Assembly (NCBI RefSeq): GCF_000633415.1
Contig: NZ_AYMV01000001.1
Location: forward strand, 1-64,000
Direction: 5' to 3'
DNA from: Leucobacter sp. PH1c
GTDB lineage: Bacteria > Actinomycetota > Actinomycetes > Actinomycetales > Microbacteriaceae
Length of the DNA stretch: 64,000 bases
Below, piece by piece: positions 34,095 to 42,340 of this stretch (the first letter of the stretch is position 1; every line of letters starts with the position of its first letter). A program made the position numbers and the translations under genes. The notes beneath the pieces were generated by a model, which worked only from the letters and a program-made list of their open reading frames with translations, was not told the DNA's origin and did not search any database.

Positions 34095-34835
34095 ATGAAA
34101 CGAGTTACTGGAATCCTGGCGGCGGCGGTCGCTGCGGCATTCGTGTTCGCCGGTGCGGCGCCCGCGCTCGCCGCCGGGCCGGAGGATCCGGCCGAGGTGA
34201 TGCGCGAGCTCGTCGCGCTGAACCCCGGTGCGACCGAGGCGCAGCTGCACGCGGCCGCGGAGGAGGCCGCGCGGGAGAGCGGCCTGAGCACGGAGGAGAC
34301 GCTCCTGCGGGCCCTCGAGGAGGCGAAAGCCTCGGTCGAGGCCGCGAGCGCCGCGGAAGTCGAGTCCGCGCCGCGCAGCTCGGGCAACAAGACTGTCAGA
34401 CTGGGCGCAGCGAGGCACGCAGGCGACATCTTTGTCTCGCCATCGGCGACGCTCTTCGTGCAGCACGGCCACACAGGGATTTACCATACAACGACGAGTG
34501 TTGTAGATGCTCCGGGGGTCGGGCAGCGGAGCCGAGCGAGTGATGCTCGCTGGTTCAAGGTGGGGCGCGGCGCCGTGAAGCAGTCTGTGTCCGTGAGCAC
34601 CGCGAAGCGGAACGCCGCGGCGCGCTACGCGTACAACCGGCTGCGCGGGAAGGAGTACAACATGAACTTCGTGTTCAATAAGAGCACCACCGGTGCACAG
34701 ATGAACTGCTCCCAGCTCGTGTGGGCCGCCTACAAAGCCGGGGCCGGGATCGATCTCGACTCCAACGGCGGTGGGGGCGTCTACCCGTACGACATCAAGC
34801 ACTCACCGCTGACCCGGACGTACCAGACGCTGTGA
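34095..34835 (+). CDS. Secreted permuted NlpC/P60-like (YiiX/YebB-type) hydrolase
   Basis: A 246-residue protein with a signal peptide ending AAPALAA (residues about 1-27), a helical spacer, and a C-terminal papain-like domain. The catalytic His lies in VQHGHTGIYH and the nucleophilic Cys in MNCSQLVWAAYKAG. This His-before-Cys order marks the circularly permuted YiiX/YebB group. Such enzymes cleave peptide or ester bonds in cell-wall material or lipids outside the cell. The third catalytic residue is not certain. The next gene, a lipoprotein, starts just after it and is probably cotranscribed. Confidence 0.8.
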   Translation: MKRVTGILAAAVAAAFVFAGAAPALAAGPEDPAEVMRELVALNPGATEAQLHAAAEEAARESGLSTEETLLRALEEAKASVEAASAAEVESAPRSSGNKTVRLGAARHAGDIFVSPSATLFVQHGHTGIYHTTTSVVDAPGVGQRSRASDARWFKVGRGAVKQSVSVSTAKRNAAARYAYNRLRGKEYNMNFVFNKSTTGAQMNCSQLVWAAYKAGAGIDLDSNGGGGVYPYDIKHSPLTRTYQTL

Positions 34836-34846
34836 GGGCGAGCGCG

Positions 34847-36061
34847 ATGCGGGCCACGGCGGTGGCCGTGCTCCTCGCGGGCGCGCTCGCCCTCTCGGCG
34901 TGCAGTGCGGTCGCAGACTGGTTCCGCACGATCGAGATCGTGCCGCACGACGCTGCGGCGCTCGGTGACACGGAGGTCGCGGTCTACCTGAGCGAGCAGT
35001 GGCGCGATTTTGACGCGCGCGGCCTCGGCACGGGATACGTCGTGCTCATCGACGGGGACGGGGGCGTCCGCGCGATCCGGACCGCTGGGATGGATGAGGG
35101 CCTGCTCCTCTGGACCGAGCGGGGGCTCGCGTTCTCCGATGTCGAGAGCGACTTCCTGCTCGCCGACTCGCTGCGCGTCACCGCCTCCCCGAAGCGGGGC
35201 TCGCAGCAGGCGCTCATCTCCGGCCCGGACGACTCGATGATCGGCCTCTACAACGAGGGCTTCACGGAGACGGGCTACCTGGAGCACGCCGTGACGACGA
35301 CGGACACGGGTGCGATCTCGCGCGAGGTCGAGGGCTACTACCAGGTCACCGGAAGCTGCGACGGCACCCTGTTCGGGCTCGCTGAGCCGATGGGCGAGTA
35401 CGCCGAGGCCGCCGCCCGGCTCGGTCCGCTCCAGGCTGACGCACAGTACGGCTACCCCACGCTCATGCTGTCGCAGCTGAGCGGCACGAGCGACGGGCGG
35501 GAGCGCGTCGTCGACATGGAGGCCGTGAAGGAGTCGAATCAGTGGGGCTCCGACGCGCCGTGCCGCGACGGCGAGCTCGTGTACCTCGCCATCACGTACG
35601 ACACCGACGGCACGCAGCGGGCGAGCCTTCGGGTGTGGAGCACGCGCACCGGCGAGCAGGTCGAGCGGACCCTCGTGACGCCGGACGGCGAGCCGATCCC
35701 GGTCGATGAGTTCGCCGGCTTCGATCTGCGCCCGACCGCCCTGGCGCTGCGGGGCGAGCAGCTCGATTGGCTCGGCGTGGACGGGGTGCTCTCCTCGACG
35801 AACCTGGCGACGGGCGTTACGGAGGCGTTGTTCGCGGTCGAGACGTTCGGCCTCACACCCACGTACTACTCGCCGTCACACACCTTCACCGAGGACACGC
35901 TCGCGATCCTCACCTGGGAGCCGGAGAACGTGCACTTCGCCGAGTACGACCGGCTCACCGGCGAACTCCTCCGCGAGATGCAGCTGCCCGAAGTGCACGC
36001 GATGCTGCACGACGGCTCGCAGGTTATGCGAGGGATGGCGACGCGGCCTCCTCAGGAGTGA
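34847..36061 (+). CDS. Predicted lipoprotein of unknown function
   Basis: A 404-residue protein with a clear lipoprotein signal (ATAVAVLLAGALALSACSA; lipobox Cys at about residue 20). The rest resembles a beta-rich sensor or propeller-like extracellular domain with repeated Asp/Gly turns, but I do not recognise a family. I prefer ATG 34847 with GAGGG about 8 nt upstream; a GTG at 34832 overlapping the hydrolase stop is an alternative and would not change the lipobox. It overlaps the convergent DUF1684 gene by 38 bp. Cotranscription with the secreted hydrolase suggests a joint envelope role. Confidence 0.75.
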   Translation: MRATAVAVLLAGALALSACSAVADWFRTIEIVPHDAAALGDTEVAVYLSEQWRDFDARGLGTGYVVLIDGDGGVRAIRTAGMDEGLLLWTERGLAFSDVESDFLLADSLRVTASPKRGSQQALISGPDDSMIGLYNEGFTETGYLEHAVTTTDTGAISREVEGYYQVTGSCDGTLFGLAEPMGEYAEAAARLGPLQADAQYGYPTLMLSQLSGTSDGRERVVDMEAVKESNQWGSDAPCRDGELVYLAITYDTDGTQRASLRVWSTRTGEQVERTLVTPDGEPIPVDEFAGFDLRPTALALRGEQLDWLGVDGVLSSTNLATGVTEALFAVETFGLTPTYYSPSHTFTEDTLAILTWEPENVHFAEYDRLTGELLREMQLPEVHAMLHDGSQVMRGMATRPPQE

Positions 36062-36863
36062 GCGATACCCCGGGCCGCAGCTCGCCGGCCTCGATGCGCA
36101 CGGGCAGGCGGTTCTCGGGCGGAGGGAACGGGCAGGTCGCGCTCGCGGAGTACGCGCACGGCGGGTTCGTGGTCCGCGTGAAGTCGATCCGCACCGTCTC
36201 CGGGTCGAGGAGCCGCACATCGACGAAGCGGGCCGAGGGGAACGTGAGATCGGTTCCCGTCGCATCGGCGAAGACGGCGCGGAGATCGCCCGCCTCCGCG
36301 GAACCGAAGAGGGTGAGCGCGAGATCCTGCCCCGCGATCGTGAACTCGGCCGTGCCGGGCGACGCATACTCCTGCGTGCGATCGGCGCCGGCGGCGGACG
36401 CGACCTCGACGGCCGCACGGGGCGCGGGCACGAAGCGGCCCGTCACAACCCAGGACTCGTCCGCGGGGAACGTCGCCGTGCCCGCATAGCCCGTGCGATC
36501 CGTGGAAGCGGGATCCCGGGGCCGCACGATGATGCCGCCGCTGCGCGCCGCGACCTCGATCTGGATCTCGCCCCACGCGAGCGCGGTGCCCGCCGTGCCG
36601 CTCAGCGGCCCCAGTTCGACCGTGCCCGAGACGGGGGATCCGCCGCGGGTCACCCCGTCCTCCGCGGCGAGCTCGACCGTGACCAGACCGTCAGCGCCAG
36701 CGGACCACGTGCCCGGCAGATCGGGGAGGCGCTGCGGCTCCGCGCCCAGCCAGTGCAGCGCGGTCGCGCTCAGCGGGCCGTACGGCGCGGTGCGCGCCGC
36801 CTCGACCTCGGCGTGCCAGGCAGCGTGCGCATCGGTGAACGGGGTCGAATCGTGCTGAGACAT
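36024..36863 (-). CDS. DUF1684 domain protein
   Basis: A 279-residue protein matching the DUF1684 family, with the typical features AAWHAEVEAARTAPYGPLSATALHWL near the N-terminus, the middle FADATGTDLTFPSARF and the Cys-containing end NPPCAYSASATCPFPPPENRLPV. The family is of unknown function, widespread in actinobacteria and probably cytoplasmic; no signal peptide is seen. ATG 36863 follows GGAGGGAGC-type sequence. Its 3' end overlaps the lipoprotein gene tail-to-tail by 38 bp. Confidence 0.85.
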   Translation of the reverse strand: MSQHDSTPFTDAHAAWHAEVEAARTAPYGPLSATALHWLGAEPQRLPDLPGTWSAGADGLVTVELAAEDGVTRGGSPVSGTVELGPLSGTAGTALAWGEIQIEVAARSGGIIVRPRDPASTDRTGYAGTATFPADESWVVTGRFVPAPRAAVEVASAAGADRTQEYASPGTAEFTIAGQDLALTLFGSAEAGDLRAVFADATGTDLTFPSARFVDVRLLDPETVRIDFTRTTNPPCAYSASATCPFPPPENRLPVRIEAGELRPGVSLTPEEAASPSLA

Positions 36864-36970
36864 GGGGCTCCCTCCGTCAGGTGGTGCGTCCACTCCATCA
36901 CGTGCGGGTGGGAAACGGGTCAATGTGACCGGAGGTTTCGCTGCGGGCTGCACCGCGGCACAATGGGGCC

Positions 36971-37600
36971 ATGAGTCTTGCGCACCCCGGAACCCTGAGC
37001 GGCCGCCTCGTCACGCTCGAGCCGCTCTCGCCCGAGCACCACGACGGCCTCGTCGATGCCGTGCGCGACGGGGAGCTGTGGCACCTCTGGTACACGCTCG
37101 TGCCGCAGCCGGAGCAGATGGCCGCGGAGATCCGGCGCCGCCTCGAACTGCAGGAGCAGGGCAGCATGCTGCCCTTCACCGCGCGCCGCACGGACACCGG
37201 GCGGATCATCGGGATGACCACCTTCATGAACATCGAGGCGGAGGTGCCGCGCGTCGAGATCGGTTCCACGTGGAACGCCGCGAGCGCGCAGGGCAGCGGG
37301 ACGAACGCCGAATCGAAGCTGCTGCTGCTCACGCACGCCTTCGAAGTCTGGGAGTGCCCCGCCGTGGAGTTCCGCACCGACTTCCACAACCACCAGTCGC
37401 GCGCCGCGATCGCCCGGCTCGGCGCGAAGCAGGATGGCATCCTCCGTGCCCACCGGCGCGCCCCCGGCTATCTGCGCGACACCGTCGTGTTCTCGATCAC
37501 GCAGCCCGAGTGGCCCGGCGTGCGGCGCGGCCTCGAGCACCGCCTCACCCGCGCCTATGCGCGCCTGAACAGCCCCGACGCGGGCTTGCGGTTGGGGTGA
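36971..37600 (+). CDS. GNAT family N-acetyltransferase (RimJ/RimL type)
   Basis: A 209-residue acetyltransferase of the RimJ/RimL type that modifies an N-terminal amine or small molecule. The core runs from SGRLVTLEPLSPEHHDGLV (about residue 10) to ECPAVEFRTDFHNHQSRAAIARLGAK, where the Asn and following residues are family features. The acetyl-CoA loop is divergent. It precedes the cytidine deaminase gene by 4 bp and is likely cotranscribed with it, though the functions are not obviously connected. Confidence 0.87.
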   Translation: MSLAHPGTLSGRLVTLEPLSPEHHDGLVDAVRDGELWHLWYTLVPQPEQMAAEIRRRLELQEQGSMLPFTARRTDTGRIIGMTTFMNIEAEVPRVEIGSTWNAASAQGSGTNAESKLLLLTHAFEVWECPAVEFRTDFHNHQSRAAIARLGAKQDGILRAHRRAPGYLRDTVVFSITQPEWPGVRRGLEHRLTRAYARLNSPDAGLRLG

Positions 37601-37604
37601 TCGC

Positions 37605-38009
37605 ATGAGCAGCGAGCACACGATCGACTGGGAGGCCCTGCGCGCGGCGGCGCTCGCCGCGACCGAGCACTCGTACGCCCCCTACTCCGGCCTCGCCGTC
37701 GGGTGCGCGGCGCTCGTCGACGACGGCCGCGTCGTCGTCGGCTGCAACGTCGAGAACGCGAGCTACGGACTCACGCTCTGCGCCGAGTGCACGATGCTCG
37801 GCGCGCTCCACCTCGGCGGCGGGGGCCGACTGCGCGCCTTCGTGTGCGTCGACGGCGCGGGCGCCCCGCTCACCCCGTGCGGGCGGTGCCGGCAGCTCCT
37901 CTTCGAGGCGGCGGCGCCCGGCATGCTGCTCGCCACGGCGAGCGGGCCGCGCACCATCGACGAACTGCTCCCCGACGCGTTCGGGCCGAGCGCGCTCCCC
38001 GCGCGCTGA
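37605..38009 (+). CDS. cdd: Cytidine deaminase
   Basis: A 134-residue cytidine deaminase, about the usual length. Zinc ligands and the proton-shuttling Glu are visible in LCAECTML (Cys-Ala-Glu, about residue 58) and TPCGRCRQLL. NVENASYG just before is the nucleoside-binding motif. It converts cytidine or deoxycytidine to uridine forms for pyrimidine salvage in the cytoplasm. It starts 4 bp after the preceding acetyltransferase stop. Confidence 0.95.
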   Translation: MSSEHTIDWEALRAAALAATEHSYAPYSGLAVGCAALVDDGRVVVGCNVENASYGLTLCAECTMLGALHLGGGGRLRAFVCVDGAGAPLTPCGRCRQLLFEAAAPGMLLATASGPRTIDELLPDAFGPSALPAR

Positions 38010-38076
38010 TCCCGCGCGGCCCGCGCTCCGGGGTGGGTATCCCGCCGCTGTCGGAGGCCGGGAGTAGGCTGTCCGG

Positions 38077-39579
38077 GTGAGTACCGAGCAGGCGAAGCAG
38101 ACCCCACCGATCCGCCCCTGGGCCGCACTCTGGTCGATGGTGCTCGGCTTCTTCATGATCCTTGTGGACACGACGATCGTGTCGGTCGCGAACCCCTCGA
38201 TCATGCAGAGCTTCGAGACCACGATGGTCGCGACGCTCTGGGCCACGAGCGCGTACCTCCTCGCCTACGCCGTCCCGCTCCTCATCACGGGACGCCTGGG
38301 CGATCGCTTCGGCACGCGCCGCATCTACCTCTCGGGCCTTGCGGTGTTCACGATCTCGTCGCTCGCCTGCGGGCTCGCGCACAGCATCGAGATGCTCATC
38401 CTCGCGCGCGTCTTCCAGGGGCTCGGCGCGGCCCTCATGACGCCGCAGACGATGGCCGTCATCACGCGCATCTTCGCGCCGCGCGAGCGCGGATCCGCCA
38501 TGGCCGTGTGGGGCGTCACCGCGGGTGTCGCCACCCTCGTCGGCCCGATCCTCGGCGGCTTCCTCCTCGATGCCTGGGGCTGGGAGTGGATCTTCTTCAT
38601 CAACGTGCCCGTCGGCGTGATCGGCTTCGTGCTCGCCCTGCGTTTCGTGCCGAAGCTGCCCACGAACGCGCACCGCTTCGACTGGCTCGGCGTGATCCTG
38701 AGCGCGCTCGGCATGTTCCTCCTCGTCTTCGGCATCCAGGAGGGCCAGAGCTACGAGTGGGGCACGATCTGGGGGCCGATCAGCGTCTGGGGGCTCATCA
38801 TCGCGGGCGTCGTGATCCTCGCGCTCTTCGTGGTGTGGCAGCGCGTGCAGCGCGGTGAACCCCTGATCCCGCTCCAGATCTTCCGCGATAGGAACTTCTC
38901 CGTCGGCTCGGCCGCGATCGTGATGGTCGGGTTCAGTATCACCAGCATGAACCTGCCGCTCATGTTCTTCCTGCAGCTCGTCATGGGGCTCACGCCCACG
39001 CAGTCGGCGCTGCTCATGATCCCGATGGCCGTGCTCTCGATCGCGCTCGCACGCCCCGTCGGCCTCCTCATCGACCGACGTGACCCCCGCCGCATCCCCG
39101 TGATCGGTCTGCTCCTCGTGGGCATCGGCGTGCTCGGCTACGCCCTCCTGCTGAAGCCGGACACCCCGATCCTGCTCTTCCTGGTCCCGAGCGCGATCCT
39201 CGGCGTCGGCAACGCCTTCATGTGGGGCCCGCTCTCGTCGATCACCACGTTCAGCCTGGACCCGCGCCTCGCGGGAGCGGGATCCGGTGTCTACAACACC
39301 AGCCGCCAGGTGGGCGCCGTGCTCGGTTCCGCCGCGATGGCCGTGCTCATGGAGTCGCGGCTCACCGCGTTGCTCGGTGAGCAAGGCGCATCGCACTCGA
39401 TGGGTGGCGCCGGGGGACTCACACAGCTTCCCGAGCCCGCACGCGAGGCGTTCAGCCAGGCCATGATGCAGTCGCTCATCATGCCGATGTGCGTCATCCT
39501 CGTGGGCGCGTTCATCGCCGTGTTGTTCGGGCCCCGGCCCACGCGCACCGGCGAGGTGCGCGTCGTGGCGGCAGACTAG
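38077..39579 (+). CDS. DHA2 family drug-type MFS transporter (EmrB/QacA-like)
   Basis: A 500-residue exporter with about 14 membrane helices. The N-terminal FFMILVDTTIVSVANPSI and GRLGDRFGTRRIYLSGL motif A, and the motif-C-like TPQTMAVITRIFAPRERG, are typical of EmrB/QacA drug/H+ antiporters. Substrate not deducible. GTG 38077 is the start. A 7-bp stem hairpin follows the stop at 39585-39603, probably a terminator. Confidence 0.92.
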   Translation: MSTEQAKQTPPIRPWAALWSMVLGFFMILVDTTIVSVANPSIMQSFETTMVATLWATSAYLLAYAVPLLITGRLGDRFGTRRIYLSGLAVFTISSLACGLAHSIEMLILARVFQGLGAALMTPQTMAVITRIFAPRERGSAMAVWGVTAGVATLVGPILGGFLLDAWGWEWIFFINVPVGVIGFVLALRFVPKLPTNAHRFDWLGVILSALGMFLLVFGIQEGQSYEWGTIWGPISVWGLIIAGVVILALFVVWQRVQRGEPLIPLQIFRDRNFSVGSAAIVMVGFSITSMNLPLMFFLQLVMGLTPTQSALLMIPMAVLSIALARPVGLLIDRRDPRRIPVIGLLLVGIGVLGYALLLKPDTPILLFLVPSAILGVGNAFMWGPLSSITTFSLDPRLAGAGSGVYNTSRQVGAVLGSAAMAVLMESRLTALLGEQGASHSMGGAGGLTQLPEPAREAFSQAMMQSLIMPMCVILVGAFIAVLFGPRPTRTGEVRVVAAD

Positions 39580-39584
39580 CCTCC

Positions 39585-39603
39585 GAGCCCGTGCCGCGGG
39601 CTC
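39585..39603 (+). terminator. Hairpin after the MFS gene
   Basis: GAGCCCG-TGCCG-CGGGCTC is a perfect 7-bp stem with a 5-nt loop just past the stop codon. There is no T tract, as is common in GC-rich actinobacteria. Confidence 0.5.
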
Positions 39604-39629
39604 GCCCACCGCACCCGAAAGGACCCCTC

Positions 39630-39953
39630 ATGATCCTCGCGTTCTCCGTCGCTCCGAGCGGCGTGGGCCCGGCCGGCCCCGCTATGAGCGAGACCGGCTC
39701 CGTGTCCGAGGCCGTCGCCGCGGCGATCCGCGTCGTGCGCGCCTCCGGTTTGCCGCACCGCACCTCCTCGATGTTCACCGAGATCGAGGGCGAGTGGGAC
39801 GAGGTCTTCGACGTCGTGAAGCGCGCGACCGAGGCCGTGCTGCCGTTCGGCTCGCGGGTGTCGCTCGTGATGAAGGCTGACATCCGTCCGGGCTTCGAGG
39901 GTGAGCTCGACGGGAAGCTTGAGCGGCTGGAGCGGGCGGTGGAGGGGGCGTAG
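39630..39953 (+). CDS. MTH1187/YkoF-type thiamine-binding protein
   Basis: A 107-residue protein matching the MTH1187 (DUF77) ferredoxin-like fold family, whose structures bind thiamine or its pyrimidine part. Diagnostic features are LAFSVAPSGVG at the start, AAIRVVRASGLPHRTSSMFTEIEGEW and the end SLVMKADIRPGFEG. ATG 39630 is preceded by AAAGGA at suitable spacing. It lies alone, not next to a thiamine transporter in this window. Confidence 0.85.
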   Translation: MILAFSVAPSGVGPAGPAMSETGSVSEAVAAAIRVVRASGLPHRTSSMFTEIEGEWDEVFDVVKRATEAVLPFGSRVSLVMKADIRPGFEGELDGKLERLERAVEGA

Positions 39954-39976
39954 CCACCCGCCAGCGCCGATGCCCC

Positions 39977-40008
39977 GGGCCCGGCGTGCCGCGGGCTGCG
40001 CCGGGCCC
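39977..40008. terminator. Bidirectional hairpin terminator
   Basis: Perfect 10-bp inverted arms GGGCCCGGCG / CGCCGGGCCC with a 12-nt loop lie between the convergent thiamine-binding protein and oxidoreductase genes. Confidence 0.6.
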
Positions 40009-40013
40009 GCGGC

Positions 40014-41036
40014 CTACGCCTCGGGGGCCACTCGCACGAGCATCTTGCCGGTGTTCGCGCCGCGCATCATGTCAAGGAACGCGTCGACGGTGTGCTCGAT
40101 TCCGTCCACGATGGTCTCGTCGTAGGCGATGCGGCCCTCCGAGAACCACTCGCTCATGCGCGCCTGGAACTCGGGGGCGAGGTGCCAGTGCGCGCCGATC
40201 GTGAAGCCGCGCAGCGTGAGCGCGCGGGTGATGAGGTTCGCCATGTTGTCGGGCCCCACGGGCGCCGCGGCGGAGTTGTAGCTCTCGATCGCGCCGCAGA
40301 GCGCCGCGCGCCCGCCGTCCCGGAACGCGTCGAGCGCGGCCTCCAGGTGGCTGCCTCCGACGTTGTCGAAGAACACGTCGATGCCCTCGGGGGCGGCTTC
40401 GGCGAGCAGCTCGCGCACGTTGCCGCGCTTGTAGTTGAACGCCGCGTCGTAGCCGTACTTCGAGGTGAGGAGTGCGACTTTCTCGTCGGACCCGGCGGAG
40501 CCGATCACGCGCTTCGCGCCCAGGAGCTTCGCGATCTGCCCGGCCGCGGTGCCCACGGCGCCGGCGGCGCCGGAGATGAACACGGTGTCCCCCTCCCGCA
40601 TGCGCGCGATCTCGGTGAGGCCGACGTAGGCGGTGAGCCCGGTCATCCCGAGCACGTGGAGGTGCAGCGAGAGCGGCACGCCGGGAAGCTCGGGGAGCAG
40701 GCGGAAGGTCGCGGCGTCGCCCTGCGCGAGGTCGCTCCAGCCGTGCTGGTGGAGCACGGCGGCGCCGACGGGCAGCTCCGCGACCGTCGAGGCGACGACG
40801 CGGCCGACGGCCCCGCCGGTGATGGTCTCGCCCAGCGCGTACGGTGCAACGTAGCTGCGCACATCGTTCATGCGGCCGCGCATGTAGGGGTCGACGGAGA
40901 CGAACTCGTTGCGCACGCGGACCTCGCCGGGTGCGAGCTCCGGGAGGACCTCGGTGACGGTGCGGAAGTTCTCCGCGCTCGGCCACTCGGCGGGGCGCGA
41001 GACGAGCTGGATCTGGGTGCGTGACGGTGCGGTCAT
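40014..41036 (-). CDS. NADP-dependent oxidoreductase, MDR family (CurA/leukotriene B4 reductase type)
   Basis: A 340-residue medium-chain reductase. It has SVDPYMRGRMNDVRSYVAP near the N-terminus, a Rossmann motif SGAAGAVGTAAGQIAK, and the NADP-side GSAGSDEKVALL. These features are shared with prostaglandin/leukotriene and CurA-type NADPH-dependent double-bond reductases that reduce alpha,beta-unsaturated carbonyls. It is downstream of the DUF1304 gene and divergent from a TetR regulator, consistent with a stress or detoxification module. GAAAGG precedes ATG 41036. Confidence 0.9.
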   Translation of the reverse strand: MTAPSRTQIQLVSRPAEWPSAENFRTVTEVLPELAPGEVRVRNEFVSVDPYMRGRMNDVRSYVAPYALGETITGGAVGRVVASTVAELPVGAAVLHQHGWSDLAQGDAATFRLLPELPGVPLSLHLHVLGMTGLTAYVGLTEIARMREGDTVFISGAAGAVGTAAGQIAKLLGAKRVIGSAGSDEKVALLTSKYGYDAAFNYKRGNVRELLAEAAPEGIDVFFDNVGGSHLEAALDAFRDGGRAALCGAIESYNSAAAPVGPDNMANLITRALTLRGFTIGAHWHLAPEFQARMSEWFSEGRIAYDETIVDGIEHTVDAFLDMMRGANTGKMLVRVAPEA

Positions 41037-41093
41037 GGCGTGCGGGCCTTTCGGTGCGTGACGGTGCGGTGCGGTGCTGTTGTGGGTGGTGGG

Positions 41094-41480
41094 TCAGAAC
41101 GCGAGGCTGAGCGCGAGCGCGAGGACGCTGAGCAGCGGGAGCGCGCCCTGCTTGGTGGCGGCGGAGCGCTTGTCGGGGCTGGAGAGCGCGAGCACGAGCG
41201 CGGCGGCGAGCATGGATCCGACCCCCGTGAAGACGAGCGTGAGGCCGACCGCGGTGTGGTCGAGCGCGGCGAGCAGCACGCCGAGGAGCGCGGCGATGGC
41301 GAGGAACAGGTTGTAGAAGCCCTGGTTGAAGGCGAGCTCGCGGGTGGCGTGCGCCCCCTCCTCGGTGGTGCCGAACACGGCGCGAGCGCGGGCCGAGGTC
41401 CACGCGATGGACTCGAGATAGAAGATGAAGACGTGCAGGAGCGCGGCTGCTCCCGCGAGTACCAGTCCGGCGATGAGCAT
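41094..41480 (-). CDS. DUF1304 membrane protein
   Basis: A 128-residue integral membrane protein of the DUF1304 family with about four helices. The sequence ESIAWTSARARAVFGTTEE after the first helix and NQGFYNLFLAI are family hallmarks. Function unknown; often found near stress and detoxification genes. It lies 57 bp upstream of the oxidoreductase gene on the same strand, and its start is 56 bp from the TetR operator. Confidence 0.9.
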   Translation of the reverse strand: MLIAGLVLAGAAALLHVFIFYLESIAWTSARARAVFGTTEEGAHATRELAFNQGFYNLFLAIAALLGVLLAALDHTAVGLTLVFTGVGSMLAAALVLALSSPDKRSAATKQGALPLLSVLALALSLAF

Positions 41481-41536
41481 GTGCGAGTCCTCTCGGGGTC
41501 GAGCGCCGAGCGTTCCTCCGCGCTATTCCGTAACGA

Positions 41537-41560
41537 TCGTTCCAATATATACTGGAACGA
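41537..41560. promoter_or_regulatory. TetR operator overlapping a promoter
   Basis: Perfect 8-bp arms TCGTTCCA / TGGAACGA flank an 8-bp AT centre. The centre contains TATACT (41548-41553), which matches a -10 for the TetR gene, so repressor binding would cover it. A second 10-bp palindrome AACGATCGTT (41532-41541) overlaps the left arm. It lies midway between the divergent DUF1304 and TetR genes. Confidence 0.75.
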
Positions 41561-41581
41561 CCATTCTGGAAAGGGGCGGTG

Positions 41582-42340
41582 ATGGCGAGGACTCCGAGCT
41601 TCGATCGCGCGGCCGTCGTGCGCGCTGCGCGGGCGGTGTTCTGGCGCGACGGCTACGAGTCGGCGGCCGTGCCCCGGTTGGAGGAGGCGACGGGCCTCAG
41701 CCGTTCGAGCCTGTACGGCGCGTTCGGCTCGAAGCGGGGCCTCTTCGACGCCGCGGTGCAGAGCTACCTCGACGAGGTGGTGCGTCCGCGGCTCGCCCCG
41801 CTCGAGGCGCCCGAGGTCGCGCGCGATGCGCTGCGCGACTACCTCTCCGGGCTGCGCGCGGCGTTCGTGGGCGTCGACGCGAGTGCGCCCACTCCCGGCT
41901 GCCTGCTGATCAACACCGCGGCCGGCCCCGTGGGCGCCGATCCCGAGGTGGCGCGGGTCATCGCCGAGTACCGCGCGGAGCTGCACGCGGCGATCCGCCG
42001 GGGCGTCGACGCGCGGACGGCGGTCTCTCGCGATCCCGCGCACGCGGCACGATCAGCGCACGCAGCTCACGCAGCGCACACCGATTCCGCCGATTCTGCC
42101 GAACAGCTGGCCACCGTGATCGCGGGGCTTGTGGTCTCCGCGTTCGCGCTCGTGCGCGTGGACCCGGCGGCGGCCGTGGCGAGCCTCGACGCGGCGCTGC
42201 ACGCGATCGACACCGAGCCGGCGGGCAGCGACTCGGCGGGCAGCGACTTGGAGGGCAGCGACTCGGCAGCCACTACCCCGAATCCCGCGGGCGCGCCCAG
42301 CGCGCCCGGCGCCCCCGTGCCACACTGGCACCGTGACTGA
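41582..42340 (+). CDS. TetR family transcriptional regulator
   Basis: A 252-residue regulator with the helix-turn-helix EEATGLSRSSLYGAFGSKRGLF (about residues 35-57) and the stretch PTPGCLLINTAAGP characteristic of one TetR subfamily whose C-terminus senses small electrophiles. The C-terminal tail contains 15-bp repeats encoding Ala-Gly-Ser-Asp patterns. ATG 41582 follows AAGGGG. It likely represses the divergent DUF1304-oxidoreductase pair and itself through the operator at 41537. The 3' end overlaps the epimerase gene by 8 bp. Confidence 0.87.
   Translation: MARTPSFDRAAVVRAARAVFWRDGYESAAVPRLEEATGLSRSSLYGAFGSKRGLFDAAVQSYLDEVVRPRLAPLEAPEVARDALRDYLSGLRAAFVGVDASAPTPGCLLINTAAGPVGADPEVARVIAEYRAELHAAIRRGVDARTAVSRDPAHAARSAHAAHAAHTDSADSAEQLATVIAGLVVSAFALVRVDPAAAVASLDAALHAIDTEPAGSDSAGSDLEGSDSAATTPNPAGAPSAPGAPVPHWHRD
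42221..42265 (+). repeat. 15-bp tandem repeat (3 copies) in the TetR gene
   Basis: Three copies of a unit like GCGGGCAGCGACTCG encode Ala-Gly-Ser-Asp-Ser patterns in the C-terminal tail. Confidence 0.85.
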
